A stretch of 64,000 bases of DNA from Variovorax boronicumulans (GCF_030812215.1 NZ_JAUSSG010000004.1:496001-560000); one strand, 5' to 3'. Positions 39,012 to 49,262 are shown, counted from the stretch's first letter. Made by a program: numbers and translations. Notes: a model not told the origin generated them from the letters alone.

Positions 39012-39124
39012 TTTTTCGCTCTTTATGCGCATCTCGTATAGACATTGTGCGACCCGCAGGGCTACCAAGCCACCTCCAAGAGGAGCACATTCCACTCCTA
39101 GCCAGAAAACCAAGGGTTATCACC

Positions 39125-40351
<1,227 letters not shown>

Positions 40352-40370
40352 GCCGGCCCGCGTCGACGCC

Positions 40371-42152
40371 TCAGTCGGCGCAGCGGAAGGACGCCGCGAG
40401 GTTCAGGTCGCCGGCGCCCTTGTACTGCGGCCACTTCGGGTAGTCGCACAGCGGCCGGGTGCGGCCGGGCACGCCCGCCGTGTCGGTCGTCACCTGCCCC
40501 GTAGGGGCGGTGCCCTTCTCGGCCCATTGCTCCAGCGCGGTGAGTGAATCCCAGGTCGCATTGAAGACGCTGCTCACCGCATGGCCGAGGCCCGCGACCT
40601 CGTAGTAGCGAACGAAGGAATCGACCTCCGCGAGCCCCAGCCGCGATTGCAGGCGCTGGTAGTACTGCTCGGTGGCGCGCGTGCTCACCAGCACGTCGGC
40701 CAGGCCGTGGGCCAGCAGCAGCTTGCCGCCGCGCGCCTTGAACGCGGAGATGTCGGTGCTGACGTCCAGTTGCGTGCTCAGCGCGCCGATGCGGTTGGCC
40801 CAGGGGCCCGCGTTTTCCGGGTCGAGCGAGAGCGAGTCGTAGAGCGGATCGCGCGTCACCGAATACTTGATCCACTGGTCGGTGAGCACGCTGATGTAGG
40901 GCGCGCTCGCCGGCATCGGGCGCCCCGGCTGCGAGGTGCCGAACGCCAGGAACGTCACCACCGGCTCCAGCGGCGAGGGCCAGGTGGTGATGCCCAGGTC
41001 GGCGCCCCACACGTTGTAGCCCGGGTACTGCGTCTCCCCGCTCGCGAGCAGGTAGTTGAAGTTGGTTGGCGTGTCGATCGTCTTCAGTGCCGCGATCTGC
41101 GCATCCGACAGGCAGGTGTTGCCGGTGTCGCCGCCGCCCGGGCAGCGCAGGGGAACGCCGGCCAGCGTGGCCGTCGACGGGTCGAAGCGCGCGTTGCAGA
41201 GGTTCTGGTTGCTGATGAGGCCGTCGGTGGCGCCGTCGAGCGCATCGCACGCCTCCATCGCGGCCTTGTAGAGCACCTCGCGCTTCGGCACGTTGGGATA
41301 GGCGCCCGGCTGCGCGAGCGCGCGGCTCATGCGATGCCCGGCCAGGAGCGCCGACGCATCGTTCCACGCGGGATACCACGCGATCGCGCCGTCCCAGTCC
41401 GCGGGCCAGCGCTGGATCGCGGTCAGCGCTTCGCGCCCGCCGGTCGAGCCGCCGGCGAAATACGCCTTCACCGGGCTTGCGGCGTAGCGCGCCTTCACCA
41501 GCGACAGCGCCACGTCGTGCACCTTCTTGAGCACGTCGCCGCCGAAGTTGCGCACGGCCTCGTCGTTCAGGCCGAAGGAGCCGTCCTGCGAACCGAGCGC
41601 ATTGGCCTGGTGGCCCGAGTCGCTCGCGAAGGTGGCGTAGCCGCGGCCGAGCGGCGTGGGCTGGTCGACGGGACCGTTGGGCACATTGCTCTTGACGCTC
41701 GGGATGGTGCCGTTGAACCCACCGCCGCCGAACATGACGACCTTCTGGTTCCAGCGCGTGGGCAGCGCCAGTCGGAACAGGATGTCGGGTGCGGTGACGT
41801 CGACCGGCGCGATCTTGCCCGCGACCTCGCAGTACTCGGGCACGGCCGCCGCACCGCTGCCGCTCGCGGCCACCGTCTTGACGGAGGTGACGGTGGCGCC
41901 GGAGGTCGGCAGGCCGATGGCCGATGCGGGGACGGTCATGCCCTGCAGTTGGTCGCAGGTGAGCGCGACAGGCTGCGAAGGCGGTGGCGGGGAGGCCGGT
42001 GGCGGCGACGCGGGCGGTGGCGCGGCAGGGGGCAGGGTAACGAACGGGAAGCCGCCGCCGCCATTGCCGCCACCGCCGCAGCCGGCCAACATGGCCGTCG
42101 CCGCGAGGCACGCCGCGGCCACCAGGGCCAGGTCTCGATTGCTGGATTTCAT
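40371..42152 (-). CDS. Tannase/feruloyl-esterase-family lipoprotein
   Basis: The 593-residue secreted alpha/beta-hydrolase belongs to the tannase family, which cleaves esters of gallic or ferulic acid and similar phenolics. A lipobox (MLAGC, Cys near residue 24) marks a lipoprotein, followed by a Gly-rich and Pro-rich linker (residues 25-62). The catalytic Ser is in FAGGSTGGREAL, the Asp in AHGLADVLV and the His in GLGHAVSS. Paired Cys residues are typical of the family. The ATG at 42152 follows GGAGA. Homology does not resolve the ester substrate. Two 12-bp direct repeats upstream (42233-42277) may be regulator sites. Confidence 0.88.
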   Translation of the reverse strand: MKSSNRDLALVAAACLAATAMLAGCGGGGNGGGGFPFVTLPPAAPPPASPPPASPPPPSQPVALTCDQLQGMTVPASAIGLPTSGATVTSVKTVAASGSGAAAVPEYCEVAGKIAPVDVTAPDILFRLALPTRWNQKVVMFGGGGFNGTIPSVKSNVPNGPVDQPTPLGRGYATFASDSGHQANALGSQDGSFGLNDEAVRNFGGDVLKKVHDVALSLVKARYAASPVKAYFAGGSTGGREALTAIQRWPADWDGAIAWYPAWNDASALLAGHRMSRALAQPGAYPNVPKREVLYKAAMEACDALDGATDGLISNQNLCNARFDPSTATLAGVPLRCPGGGDTGNTCLSDAQIAALKTIDTPTNFNYLLASGETQYPGYNVWGADLGITTWPSPLEPVVTFLAFGTSQPGRPMPASAPYISVLTDQWIKYSVTRDPLYDSLSLDPENAGPWANRIGALSTQLDVSTDISAFKARGGKLLLAHGLADVLVSTRATEQYYQRLQSRLGLAEVDSFVRYYEVAGLGHAVSSVFNATWDSLTALEQWAEKGTAPTGQVTTDTAGVPGRTRPLCDYPKWPQYKGAGDLNLAASFRCAD

Positions 42153-42232
42153 GGGTCTGTCTCCGATGTCCTTGTAGGTTGCTTGCGCGGCCTTCTTTCG
42201 AGGCCCGGCAAAGTCTCGCGCGGGGCCCCGAT

Positions 42233-42277
42233 GAATCCAATGTGCGAACCCGACACCGGCGGGGCGAATCCGATGTG
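42233..42277. promoter_or_regulatory. Direct repeats upstream of the tannase-family gene
   Basis: GAATCCAATGTG (42233-42244) and GAATCCGATGTG (42266-42277) differ at one base and lie 33 bp apart, close to three helical turns. They lie 81-125 bp upstream of the tannase-family start on the minus strand, in the 171-bp gap after the SDR stop. A regulator binding as two dimers is possible; no identity can be given. Confidence 0.35.
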
Positions 42278-42323
42278 GTGCCCCCATGCCGTGAAAACCC
42301 TTGCCGCGCAGTGCGCGCTCGTC

Positions 42324-43229
42324 TTATGCGCCGGGCAGTGCCATCTCGATGCCGGCCTTCGACAGTTCGAGTTGGTACTGCTCGAACCCCGTGCCGGGCA
42401 CGCGCTCGTCCTGGCGGTCCAGGATTTCTTCCATGCGCGAACGGACCTGCGCCACCGGGTCTTCCGCGTCGCCGATGAAGATGCCCTGCGTCATCGTGAC
42501 GTTCGCGCTCTCGAAGCTGCCGGCGCCCGCAAGAAGGATGGTGCGCGTCGGCGCGTCCTCGCCGACCAGCGCCACGAGCCCCGGGCTCACGTTGTCCGGC
42601 GCGAGCCGGGCCAGCGCCTCGGGCGGCAGCACGCCTTCGGTCATGGCCGTCGCCGCCGTCGGTGCGAGGCAGTTCACGCGGATGTCCTGCTTCGCGCCTT
42701 CGAGCGCCAGCGTCTGCATGAGGCCCACGAGCGCCATCTTCGCGGCGCTGTAGTTCGACTGGCCGAAGTTGCCGTAGAGGCCCGACGAAGAGGTCGTCAT
42801 CACGATGCGCCCGTACCGGCGCTCGCGCATGTGCTCCCACACCGCTTTCACGCAGTGGACGGTGCCCATCAGGTGCACGTCCATCACGCGCCGGAAATCG
42901 TCGAGCGACATCTTCGAGAAGGTCTTGTCGCGCAGCACGCCCGCGTTGTTGACCAGGATGTCGATGCGGCCCCATTCGCCGATGGCGCGCGCGGCCATCT
43001 GCTCCATCTGCGCGAAATCGGTGACGTCGCCGCCGTCCGCGATGGCCAGGCCCCCGGCCCGCACGATCTCGTCGGCCACCGCCCGCCCCGGCGAGCCTTC
43101 GTGCCGGCCCGCCACATCGTTGACCACGACGCGGGCGCCGTGCCGGGCGAGCGCCATCGCATGCGCCTTGCCCAGGCCGCTGCCGGCCCCCGTGACGATG
43201 GCCACGCGGCCGTCCAAGAACTTCTTCAT
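42324..43229 (-). CDS. SDR dehydrogenase of the multifunctional-enzyme-2 type
   Basis: This 301-residue SDR resembles the (3R)-hydroxyacyl-CoA dehydrogenase domain of peroxisomal multifunctional enzyme 2. It has TGAGSGLGKAHA (cofactor loop, about residues 14-25), VVVNDVAGRHEG, NNAGVLRDKTF and SSSGLYGNFGQSNYSAAK (catalytic Ser and YxxxK). A C-terminal extension of about 50 residues goes beyond a minimal SDR. It is the last gene of the eight-gene minus operon that begins near 50115. A beta-hydroxyacyl intermediate oxidised to the beta-keto acid used by the neighbouring cleavage enzyme would make chemical sense, but this is inference. Confidence 0.85.
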   Translation of the reverse strand: MKKFLDGRVAIVTGAGSGLGKAHAMALARHGARVVVNDVAGRHEGSPGRAVADEIVRAGGLAIADGGDVTDFAQMEQMAARAIGEWGRIDILVNNAGVLRDKTFSKMSLDDFRRVMDVHLMGTVHCVKAVWEHMRERRYGRIVMTTSSSGLYGNFGQSNYSAAKMALVGLMQTLALEGAKQDIRVNCLAPTAATAMTEGVLPPEALARLAPDNVSPGLVALVGEDAPTRTILLAGAGSFESANVTMTQGIFIGDAEDPVAQVRSRMEEILDRQDERVPGTGFEQYQLELSKAGIEMALPGA

Positions 43230-43272
43230 TGCTACTCCTGATTGATGTGAATGGCTTGTTTCGCGCGGGCGC

Positions 43273-44220
43273 TCAGAACGCGACCGCGTCGCGGCCCTTC
43301 AAGCCCAGCATCGCGCGCGCCTCGTCGGGCGTGGCGATCTCGAGCGAGAGCTCTTCCAGAATCCGGCGGATCTTGCGCACCTGCTCGGCGCAGGACTTCG
43401 CGAGCTGGCCCTTGGCCAGGTAGAGGCTGTCTTCCAGGCCGACGCGCACATTGCCGCCCATCACCGCGCCCATAGTCAAAAGCGGCATCTGGTGGCGGCC
43501 CGCGCCAAGGATCGAGAAGCGGTAGCCGTTGCGGCCGAAGAGCCGGTCGGCGGTGGTGCGCATCACCACGAGGTTTTCCGGGTCCGGCCCGAGGCCGCCC
43601 AGGATGCCGTAGATGCTCTGGATGAAGAGCGGCCCCTTGATGAGGCCTTCGTCCACGAAGTGCGCGAGGTTGTAGAGGTGGCCGACGTCATAGCACTCGA
43701 ACTCGAAACGCGTGCCGCAGTCTTCGCCCAGCACCTTCAGGATGTGCTTGATGTCGCGGAAGGTGTTGCGAAAGATCAGGTCCTCCATGCCTTCGACGTA
43801 CGGCTTCTCCCATTCGTGCTTCCACTCGGCGATGCGCCGCGCCGCCGGATGGATCGAGAAGTTCATCGAGCCCATGTTCAGCGAGCACATCTCGGGCTTG
43901 GCCTGCAGCGGATAGGCCAGGCGCTCCTCGAGCGTCATGCGCGTGCTGCCGCCGGTGGTGATGTTGATGACCGCATCGGTGGCGTCGCGGATGCGCGGCA
44001 CGAAGGCATCGAAGATCTTCGGATCGGCCGAGGGCCGGCCGTCCTTCGGGTCGCGCGCATGCAGGTGCAGGATGGCGGCGCCCGCCTCCGCGGCCTCGAT
44101 CGATTGCTCGGCGATCTGGTCGGGCGTGAGCGCCAGGTGCTCGGACATCGTCGGCGTGTGGACGGAGCCGGTGACCGCGCAGGAAATGATGACCTTGTCT
44201 TGGGGAGTTGTCGTTGCCAT
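43273..44220 (-). CDS. Beta-keto acid cleavage enzyme (BKACE, DUF849)
   Basis: The 315-residue enzyme belongs to the 3-keto-5-aminohexanoate cleavage (Kce) superfamily. These zinc enzymes condense a beta-keto acid with acetyl-CoA and split out acetoacetate and a new acyl-CoA. The metal block ILHLHARDPKDGRPS (residues about 50-64), INITTGGSTRMTLEERL, MCSLNMGSMNF and FGRNGYRFSILGAGRHQMP are present. The first position in the family's zinc site (HLHAR) is intact. The natural beta-keto acid is unknown. It lies between livF and the SDR gene, 40-43 bp from each, so the whole is one operon. Confidence 0.9.
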   Translation of the reverse strand: MATTTPQDKVIISCAVTGSVHTPTMSEHLALTPDQIAEQSIEAAEAGAAILHLHARDPKDGRPSADPKIFDAFVPRIRDATDAVINITTGGSTRMTLEERLAYPLQAKPEMCSLNMGSMNFSIHPAARRIAEWKHEWEKPYVEGMEDLIFRNTFRDIKHILKVLGEDCGTRFEFECYDVGHLYNLAHFVDEGLIKGPLFIQSIYGILGGLGPDPENLVVMRTTADRLFGRNGYRFSILGAGRHQMPLLTMGAVMGGNVRVGLEDSLYLAKGQLAKSCAEQVRKIRRILEELSLEIATPDEARAMLGLKGRDAVAF

Positions 44221-44260
44221 GTCGGGATTCGCAGCGGTGAATGGAAAGAAAAGAGAGGCG

Positions 44261-44983
44261 TCAGACCGCGAGCCACTCGGCCACGAGCTTCTCGTTGGTC
44301 GTCAGTTCCTGCGGCGTGCCCTCGAAGACGATGCGCCCGTGCCCCATCACGCACACCCGCGTGGAGACCTTCAGCGCAATGGCCAGCTTCTGCTCGACCA
44401 GCACGACCGAGACGCCCTTGCGGTGCATGTCGCGGATGCATTCGGCGACCTGCGCGACGATCTTGGGCGCAAGGCCCTCGGTGGGTTCGTCGACCAGCAG
44501 CACCAGCGGATTGCCCAGCAGCGAGCGGCACATCGTGAGCATCTGCTGCTCGCCGCCGGACATGCTGCCGGCCTTGGTGTTGCGGCGTTCCTTGAGGCGC
44601 GGGAAGTAGTCGAACATCTCCTCGATGCGCCAGCGGTGCGCGCCGGGCACCGGCGTCTGCTCGCCCATGCGCAGGTTCTCGTCGACCGTGAGGTTGGCGA
44701 ACACCTCGCGCTCTTCGGGCACGTAGCCGATGCCGGCGCGGCAGATGGCGTAGGGCCTTGCGCCCGCGAGTTCGCGGCCCTGAAGCCGGATGTGGCCGGA
44801 AGTCGGCGCGACCAGCCCCATGACCGCCTTCATCGTGGTTGAGCGGCCGGAGCCGTTGCGTCCGAGCAGGCTGACGACTTCGTTGCGCGCGACCTGCAGG
44901 TTCACGCCATGCAGGATGTGGCTCTTGCCGTAGTGGGCGTGCAGGTCCTCGACCTGCAGCAGGGTTTCGGTTGCGGCGCTCAT
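44261..44983 (-). CDS. livF: LivF-type ABC ATPase with degenerate Walker A
   Basis: This is a 240-residue ATPase of the branched-chain-amino-acid-type importer family. The signature MSGGEQQML, Walker B LVLLVDEPTEGLAP and the H-loop region LVEQKLAIAL are canonical. Walker A reads GRNGSGRST instead of GRNGAGKST: the invariant Lys is Arg, encoded by the codon at 44843-44845. The same change abolishes ATP hydrolysis in many P-loop enzymes, so this subunit may bind but not hydrolyse ATP. The partner LivG has a normal Walker A. The start at 44983 overlaps the livG stop by ATGA. Substrate probably not leucine; see the operon. Confidence 0.9.
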   Translation of the reverse strand: MSAATETLLQVEDLHAHYGKSHILHGVNLQVARNEVVSLLGRNGSGRSTTMKAVMGLVAPTSGHIRLQGRELAGARPYAICRAGIGYVPEEREVFANLTVDENLRMGEQTPVPGAHRWRIEEMFDYFPRLKERRNTKAGSMSGGEQQMLTMCRSLLGNPLVLLVDEPTEGLAPKIVAQVAECIRDMHRKGVSVVLVEQKLAIALKVSTRVCVMGHGRIVFEGTPQELTTNEKLVAEWLAV

Positions 44984-45735
44984 GCGGCCACCTCCTCGCC
45001 CAGATAGGCTTCCTTCACGCTCGCGTTGGCGCGGATCTCGTCGGGCGTGCCGGTCGCGATCACCTGGCCGTAGACCAGCACGCTGATGCGGTCGCTGAGC
45101 GAGAACACCACGTCCATGTCGTGCTCCACCAGCATCAGCGCCCGCCCCTTGGTCACTTCGAGGATCAGTTCGGCGGTGTAGTGCGTTTCCTCGTTCGACA
45201 TGCCCGCCATCGGTTCGTCCAGCAAGATCACCTTCGGGTCGGAGGCGAGCGTCATCGCGATCTCGAGCGAGCGCTGTTCGGAGTACGCCATCTCGCCGGC
45301 GATGGCGCCTGCCCGGCTCGTCAGCCGCACCAGCTCCAGCAACCGGCAGGTCTCTTCGCGGACGCGCCGGTCGCTGTCGATGAATTTCCAGAACGCGTAC
45401 GCGAGACCGTGCGGACGCATCACAGCAAGCCGGATGTTCTCGAAGACGGTGAGTTTCGGAAAGATGTTGGTGATCTGGAACGAGCGCGCAAGGCCCAGCC
45501 GGTTGATCGCCTGCGGCGTTCGGCCGCCGATGGAATGCCCGTCGAAACGGACCGTGCCGGCGCTCGGCGCGAGATGCCCCGAGATGAGATGGAAGAGCGT
45601 GGACTTGCCCGCGCCGTTGGGGCCGATGAGCGCATGCCTCTCGGTGCCGAGCAGGTCGAGGTCCACGCCCCGCATGATTTCCGTCGGGCCGAAAGACTTG
45701 CGCAGCCCGCGGATGCTGAGGATCGGATCGTTCAT
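44980..45735 (-). CDS. livG: LivG-type ABC ATPase
   Basis: The 251-residue ATPase has a standard Walker A (GPNGAGKST, about residues 37-45) and Walker B (KVILLDEPMAGM). Its signature is MAYSEQRSLEIA, where Ser replaces the Gly found in the usual LivG sequence YGQQR. In the heterodimer, this signature faces the altered Walker A of LivF, so one of the two ATP sites is degenerate on both sides. The other site (LivG Walker A with LivF signature) is intact. It overlaps livM and livF by ATGA. Confidence 0.92.
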   Translation of the reverse strand: MNDPILSIRGLRKSFGPTEIMRGVDLDLLGTERHALIGPNGAGKSTLFHLISGHLAPSAGTVRFDGHSIGGRTPQAINRLGLARSFQITNIFPKLTVFENIRLAVMRPHGLAYAFWKFIDSDRRVREETCRLLELVRLTSRAGAIAGEMAYSEQRSLEIAMTLASDPKVILLDEPMAGMSNEETHYTAELILEVTKGRALMLVEHDMDVVFSLSDRISVLVYGQVIATGTPDEIRANASVKEAYLGEEVAA

Positions 45736-46976
45736 GCGGCACCTCCCGCGCGCTCGGTGGCCTGCTTGAGTTGTCGCTGCCCGATCCACGCGAGCAAGGC
45801 GCCCGCGCCGATGAGCGCCACCGGCACCGCCCACGTCGCCACCGCCGTGGGCGACCAGGCGCGGGCAAGCAGCGTGACCGGCGGCCAGGCACCGCCCGCG
45901 GCGAGCTTGGCCATCGCGCGGTAGTCCTGCGAGAAGATGCGCTGCAGCATCTCGACCGCGAATGCACCGCCCATGCTCAGCAGCACCGCGGCGGCGATCG
46001 ACAGCAGCAAGAGCGGCATCAGGCGCGCGATGCCGATGCGCTGGCGCAGCTGGCCTGCCATGCCGATGAGGCCGGCGAGCCCCGAGGGCATGAACATCAT
46101 CACGAGCACGAATAGGATGCCCTGGTAGAGCAGCCACGACTGGGTGAGGTCGGAGACGGCATAGCCGAAGAAGGTCATGAGCGCCGCGCCGAATGCGGGG
46201 CCGAGGAACACCTTCACGCCGCCGATGTAGGTGTTGAGCACGACGGCGGCCGAGAGCGCCGGATCGAACACCACGTAGTTCGCCGATTCGTTGGACACCA
46301 CCTGCAGGCCGCCCGCGATGCCCGAGAACATCGCCGAGATCGCGAACACCCCCATGCCCAGGCCGTGCACGTTGTAGCCGAGGAAGCGCAGCCGGTGGCT
46401 GTTTTCGCGCAGGCCGTAGGCGAGCCGCCCCATGGGCGTGCGCGTGAAGAGGTACAACAGCCCGACCGACAGCAGCACCCAGCAGAGCGTCAGGTAGTAC
46501 ACCTGCGTGGTCGATCCGAAATCCAGCCCCCATGCCGGCATGCGCATGGTGGACACGCCGGCCTCGCCGCCGAAGAGGCCCTTGAGGTGCGGCGCGAGCG
46601 AGTGCACCAGCTCGGCGATGGCGAGCGTGATCATCGCGAAGTAGGTGCCGGTGCGCTTCGTTGCGAACCAGCCCGCGATGCCGCCGAAGACCAGGCCGCA
46701 GGCGGCGCCCGCGAGCGGCATCAAGGGCGTGGGCAGGAGCCCCGCGCCGCCGATGGCGTTCATCGCATGCACCGTGCCGAACGCACCGACGCCGAAGTAG
46801 GCCGCATGCCCGAACGACAGCATGCCGGCCTGGCCGCACAGCAGGTTGTAGGCGCTCGCGAACAGCGCGGCGATGAGCATCTGGATGGCCGCGTTCAGCA
46901 GCCCCTGCGACAGCAGGAACGGCAGCGCGGCGAGCGCGGCGACGCCCGCGAGGACGAGGAGAAGGGCCGTCTTCAT
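45732..46976 (-). CDS. livM: LivM-type ABC permease with C-terminal extension
   Basis: The permease has about eight to ten hydrophobic segments and the family core AYNLLCGQAGMLSFGHAAYFG. At 414 residues it is longer than typical LivM (roughly 320-350). The extra C-terminal part (about 330-414) contains a soluble stretch (QRIFSQDYRAMAKLAAGGAW) and one further hydrophobic segment near VATWAVPVALIGAGALLAWI. The job of this extension is unknown. It starts 4 bp after livH and overlaps livG by ATGA. It forms the membrane channel with LivH. Confidence 0.9.
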   Translation of the reverse strand: MKTALLLVLAGVAALAALPFLLSQGLLNAAIQMLIAALFASAYNLLCGQAGMLSFGHAAYFGVGAFGTVHAMNAIGGAGLLPTPLMPLAGAACGLVFGGIAGWFATKRTGTYFAMITLAIAELVHSLAPHLKGLFGGEAGVSTMRMPAWGLDFGSTTQVYYLTLCWVLLSVGLLYLFTRTPMGRLAYGLRENSHRLRFLGYNVHGLGMGVFAISAMFSGIAGGLQVVSNESANYVVFDPALSAAVVLNTYIGGVKVFLGPAFGAALMTFFGYAVSDLTQSWLLYQGILFVLVMMFMPSGLAGLIGMAGQLRQRIGIARLMPLLLLSIAAAVLLSMGGAFAVEMLQRIFSQDYRAMAKLAAGGAWPPVTLLARAWSPTAVATWAVPVALIGAGALLAWIGQRQLKQATERAGGAA

Positions 46977-46980
46977 CGCA

Positions 46981-47922
46981 TCACGCCTTCTCGCCCATCA
47001 GGCCGCTGGGCCGAACGAGCAGGATCAGCAGCATCAGCGCGAACGGAATGGTCGCGGACAGGCTGGAGATCTTCAGCGTCATCAGGCCGCCAACGCTCGT
47101 GGCCCACTCGCCAGCGCCGAAGAGCGCGAACAGATCGGCAAGGCTCCGGTCCACGCCGACGGCCAGCGAAGTGACCACGCCGATCAGCAGCGAGGCCAGC
47201 ATCGCGCCGCCGAGCGAGCCCAGCCCGCCGACCACGACCACCACGAACACCATCACGCCGAGTTCGAGCGCCATGTTGGGGTTGGTCGTGTAGAACGCGC
47301 CGGCCACCGCGCCCGCGAGGCCCGCGAGCGCCGCGCCCACCCCGAAGACGCCCATGAACACCAGCGGCACGTTGTGGCCCAGCGCCTCCGCCATGCGCGG
47401 CTTGTAGATGGCCGAGCGCACCACGATGCCCACGCGCGTGCGCGTCAGCAGCAGGTAGATGACCACGAACATCGCGATGGCCACGCCGCCCATCAGGAGG
47501 CGGTACACCGGGTACTGCGAGCCGCCGACGGTGAAGGCCGACACATCGAGCGCCGCGGGAACGCGGTAGTCGACCGGGAAGTTGCCGAAGAAGAGCTTGA
47601 TCGACTCGGCCACGATGAACGAGAGGCCGAAGGTCAGCAGCAGCTCGTGCGCATGGCCGTGGTGGTGCACCCGCCGAAGGAAGAAGCGCTCGACCACCAC
47701 GCCCACCAGCCCCACGAGCACCGGCGAGACGACCAGCGCGAGCCAGAAGCCGATCGCGCCCTGCAGCGTGTACGCGAAGTACGCCCCGAGCATGTAGAAC
47801 GAGGCGTGCGCGAAATTGAGCACGCCCATCATTCCGAAGATGAGCGTGAGCCCGGCGGACACCATGAACAGCAGCAAGCCGTAGATGACGCCGTTCATGA
47901 GGGAAACGATGATCTGGTCCAT
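46981..47922 (-). CDS. livH: LivH-type ABC permease
   Basis: This is a 313-residue integral membrane permease with the start MDQIIVSLMNGVIYGLLLFM and the family core LTLIFGMMGVLNFAHASFYML (residues about 26-46). GGLGSLGGAMLASLLIGV lies toward the C-terminus. It begins about 86 bp after the binding-protein gene. A large hairpin in that gap may cut back the amount of permease made relative to binding protein. The ligand is inferred only from neighbours. Confidence 0.92.
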   Translation of the reverse strand: MDQIIVSLMNGVIYGLLLFMVSAGLTLIFGMMGVLNFAHASFYMLGAYFAYTLQGAIGFWLALVVSPVLVGLVGVVVERFFLRRVHHHGHAHELLLTFGLSFIVAESIKLFFGNFPVDYRVPAALDVSAFTVGGSQYPVYRLLMGGVAIAMFVVIYLLLTRTRVGIVVRSAIYKPRMAEALGHNVPLVFMGVFGVGAALAGLAGAVAGAFYTTNPNMALELGVMVFVVVVVGGLGSLGGAMLASLLIGVVTSLAVGVDRSLADLFALFGAGEWATSVGGLMTLKISSLSATIPFALMLLILLVRPSGLMGEKA

Positions 47923-47950
47923 AGGTTTTCTCGGGGGCAGCCGAAGCTGC

Positions 47951-47979
47951 GCCGGCCGGGGCGCCTTCGCTCCGCCGGC
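47951..47979 (-). repeat. GC-rich imperfect hairpin between livK and livH
   Basis: GCCGGCCGGGGCG and CGCTCCGCCGGC pair with one bulge and one mismatch around CCTT. The hairpin lies in the gap between the binding-protein and permease genes. Such structures often protect the upstream message or lower transcription into the permease genes; which applies here is inference. Confidence 0.45.
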
Positions 47980-48008
47980 CCGGTGAAAGTTCAGGGAATG
48001 CGCGGGGC

Positions 48009-49262
48009 TCAGCCGGGCCGCTTCATCGCGCAGCTGGCCTGTGCGGGCGTCGAGGCTTCCTGCGCGGTGAAGCGCTTGACCGGCTTGAAGCCCATGTCGG
48101 TGTCGTCGACCTTGAACTTCGCATCCTTGGTGACGGTGGACACCACCATCGGCAGCTGCGCCTGGTGGTCCGCGGCGCGCATGCTCATCTCGCCCATCGG
48201 CGTCTTGATGGTGGTGGCCTCCAGCGCCTTCGCGAAGGCATTCACGTTGAGCGCGCCGCCTTCGGGCTTGGTGCGCTTCAATGCGTCGGCCACCATGGCC
48301 ATGCCGAAGACGGTTTGCGGTTCGATGAACACCGGCACGTGGCCGGTCTTGGCCTTGTAGTCGTTGACGAATCGCTCGCCTTCGGCGCCGCCCGCTTCCG
48401 GGTTGAAGGTCTGCACGACGAAATGTCCGACCGCCAGATCGCCGGCGTTGGCGAGGTTGCCCGGCTGGTCGAGGTAGACCGTGCCGAAGCGTGCCTTGAG
48501 GCCCGCCGACTTCGAGGCCTTCATCAGGAGCAGCAGGTCGTTGGACCAGTTGCCGGTGAGCACCGAGTCGGCCTTCGACGCGGCGATCTTCGCGACGTAG
48601 GGCGCGAAGTCCTGCACCTTGTTGACGTCGTGCAGCGTCTTCTCGACCACCTGGTAGCCGCCCGCCGCCGCGTTGTCGGCGATGGCCTTCTCCATGTCCT
48701 GGCCCCAGGAGTAGTTCTGGTTGATCGAGTAGACCTTGGTGCCCAGCGCATTGGCCTGCTTCATCGCGCTCACGAGCGCCTTGGTGCGCACCTGCGGATC
48801 GCCGCCGAAGCGGAAGTGATGGAAATTGCACTTCTCGCCCGTGAGCTCCAGCGCTTCGGCGCCGACGTTCAGGTAGACCATTTCCTTGCCGGGATTGCGC
48901 AGGTTGTACTTGCGCACGTCCTCGGTGATCTGCCCGCCGATGGCCGACGAGGCGCCCTGCACGATCAGCTGCACGCCGTCCGCTGCCGCCGCCTTGAGCT
49001 TGTCGGCCGCGCCTGCGGGCCCGCCCTGGTTGTCGTACTCCAGAAGCTGCACCGGTTCGCCGTTCCAGCCGCCCGCGGCGTTGATCTGGTCGATGGCGTA
49101 GCGAACGGCCGCGCGGTAGGCCTGTCCCGACGAGGCCTGCGGACCCGAGAGTGTTTCGAGCACGCCGATCTTGACCGGCGCGGCCGATGCGGTCGAGGCG
49201 GCGCCGCAGAGAAGGCCCACCGCGGGAACGAGGGCGAAGGCGAGTGCGTTGAACTTGTGCAT
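48009..49262 (-). CDS. livK: LivK-type periplasmic substrate-binding protein
   Basis: This is a 417-residue type I binding protein with a signal peptide (residues 1-27, ending TASAAP). The mature start is VKIGVLETLSGPQASSGQAY, followed by the hinge-region block QLIVQGASSAIGGQITEDVR. The family binds amino acids, amides, urea and aromatic acids, so the fold does not fix the ligand. The ATG at 49262 follows GGAGA. It is second in the minus operon, 61 bp after the SDR gene. The neighbouring amidohydrolases suggest that a nitrogenous ligand is worth testing. Confidence 0.9.
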   Translation of the reverse strand: MHKFNALAFALVPAVGLLCGAASTASAAPVKIGVLETLSGPQASSGQAYRAAVRYAIDQINAAGGWNGEPVQLLEYDNQGGPAGAADKLKAAAADGVQLIVQGASSAIGGQITEDVRKYNLRNPGKEMVYLNVGAEALELTGEKCNFHHFRFGGDPQVRTKALVSAMKQANALGTKVYSINQNYSWGQDMEKAIADNAAAGGYQVVEKTLHDVNKVQDFAPYVAKIAASKADSVLTGNWSNDLLLLMKASKSAGLKARFGTVYLDQPGNLANAGDLAVGHFVVQTFNPEAGGAEGERFVNDYKAKTGHVPVFIEPQTVFGMAMVADALKRTKPEGGALNVNAFAKALEATTIKTPMGEMSMRAADHQAQLPMVVSTVTKDAKFKVDDTDMGFKPVKRFTAQEASTPAQASCAMKRPG

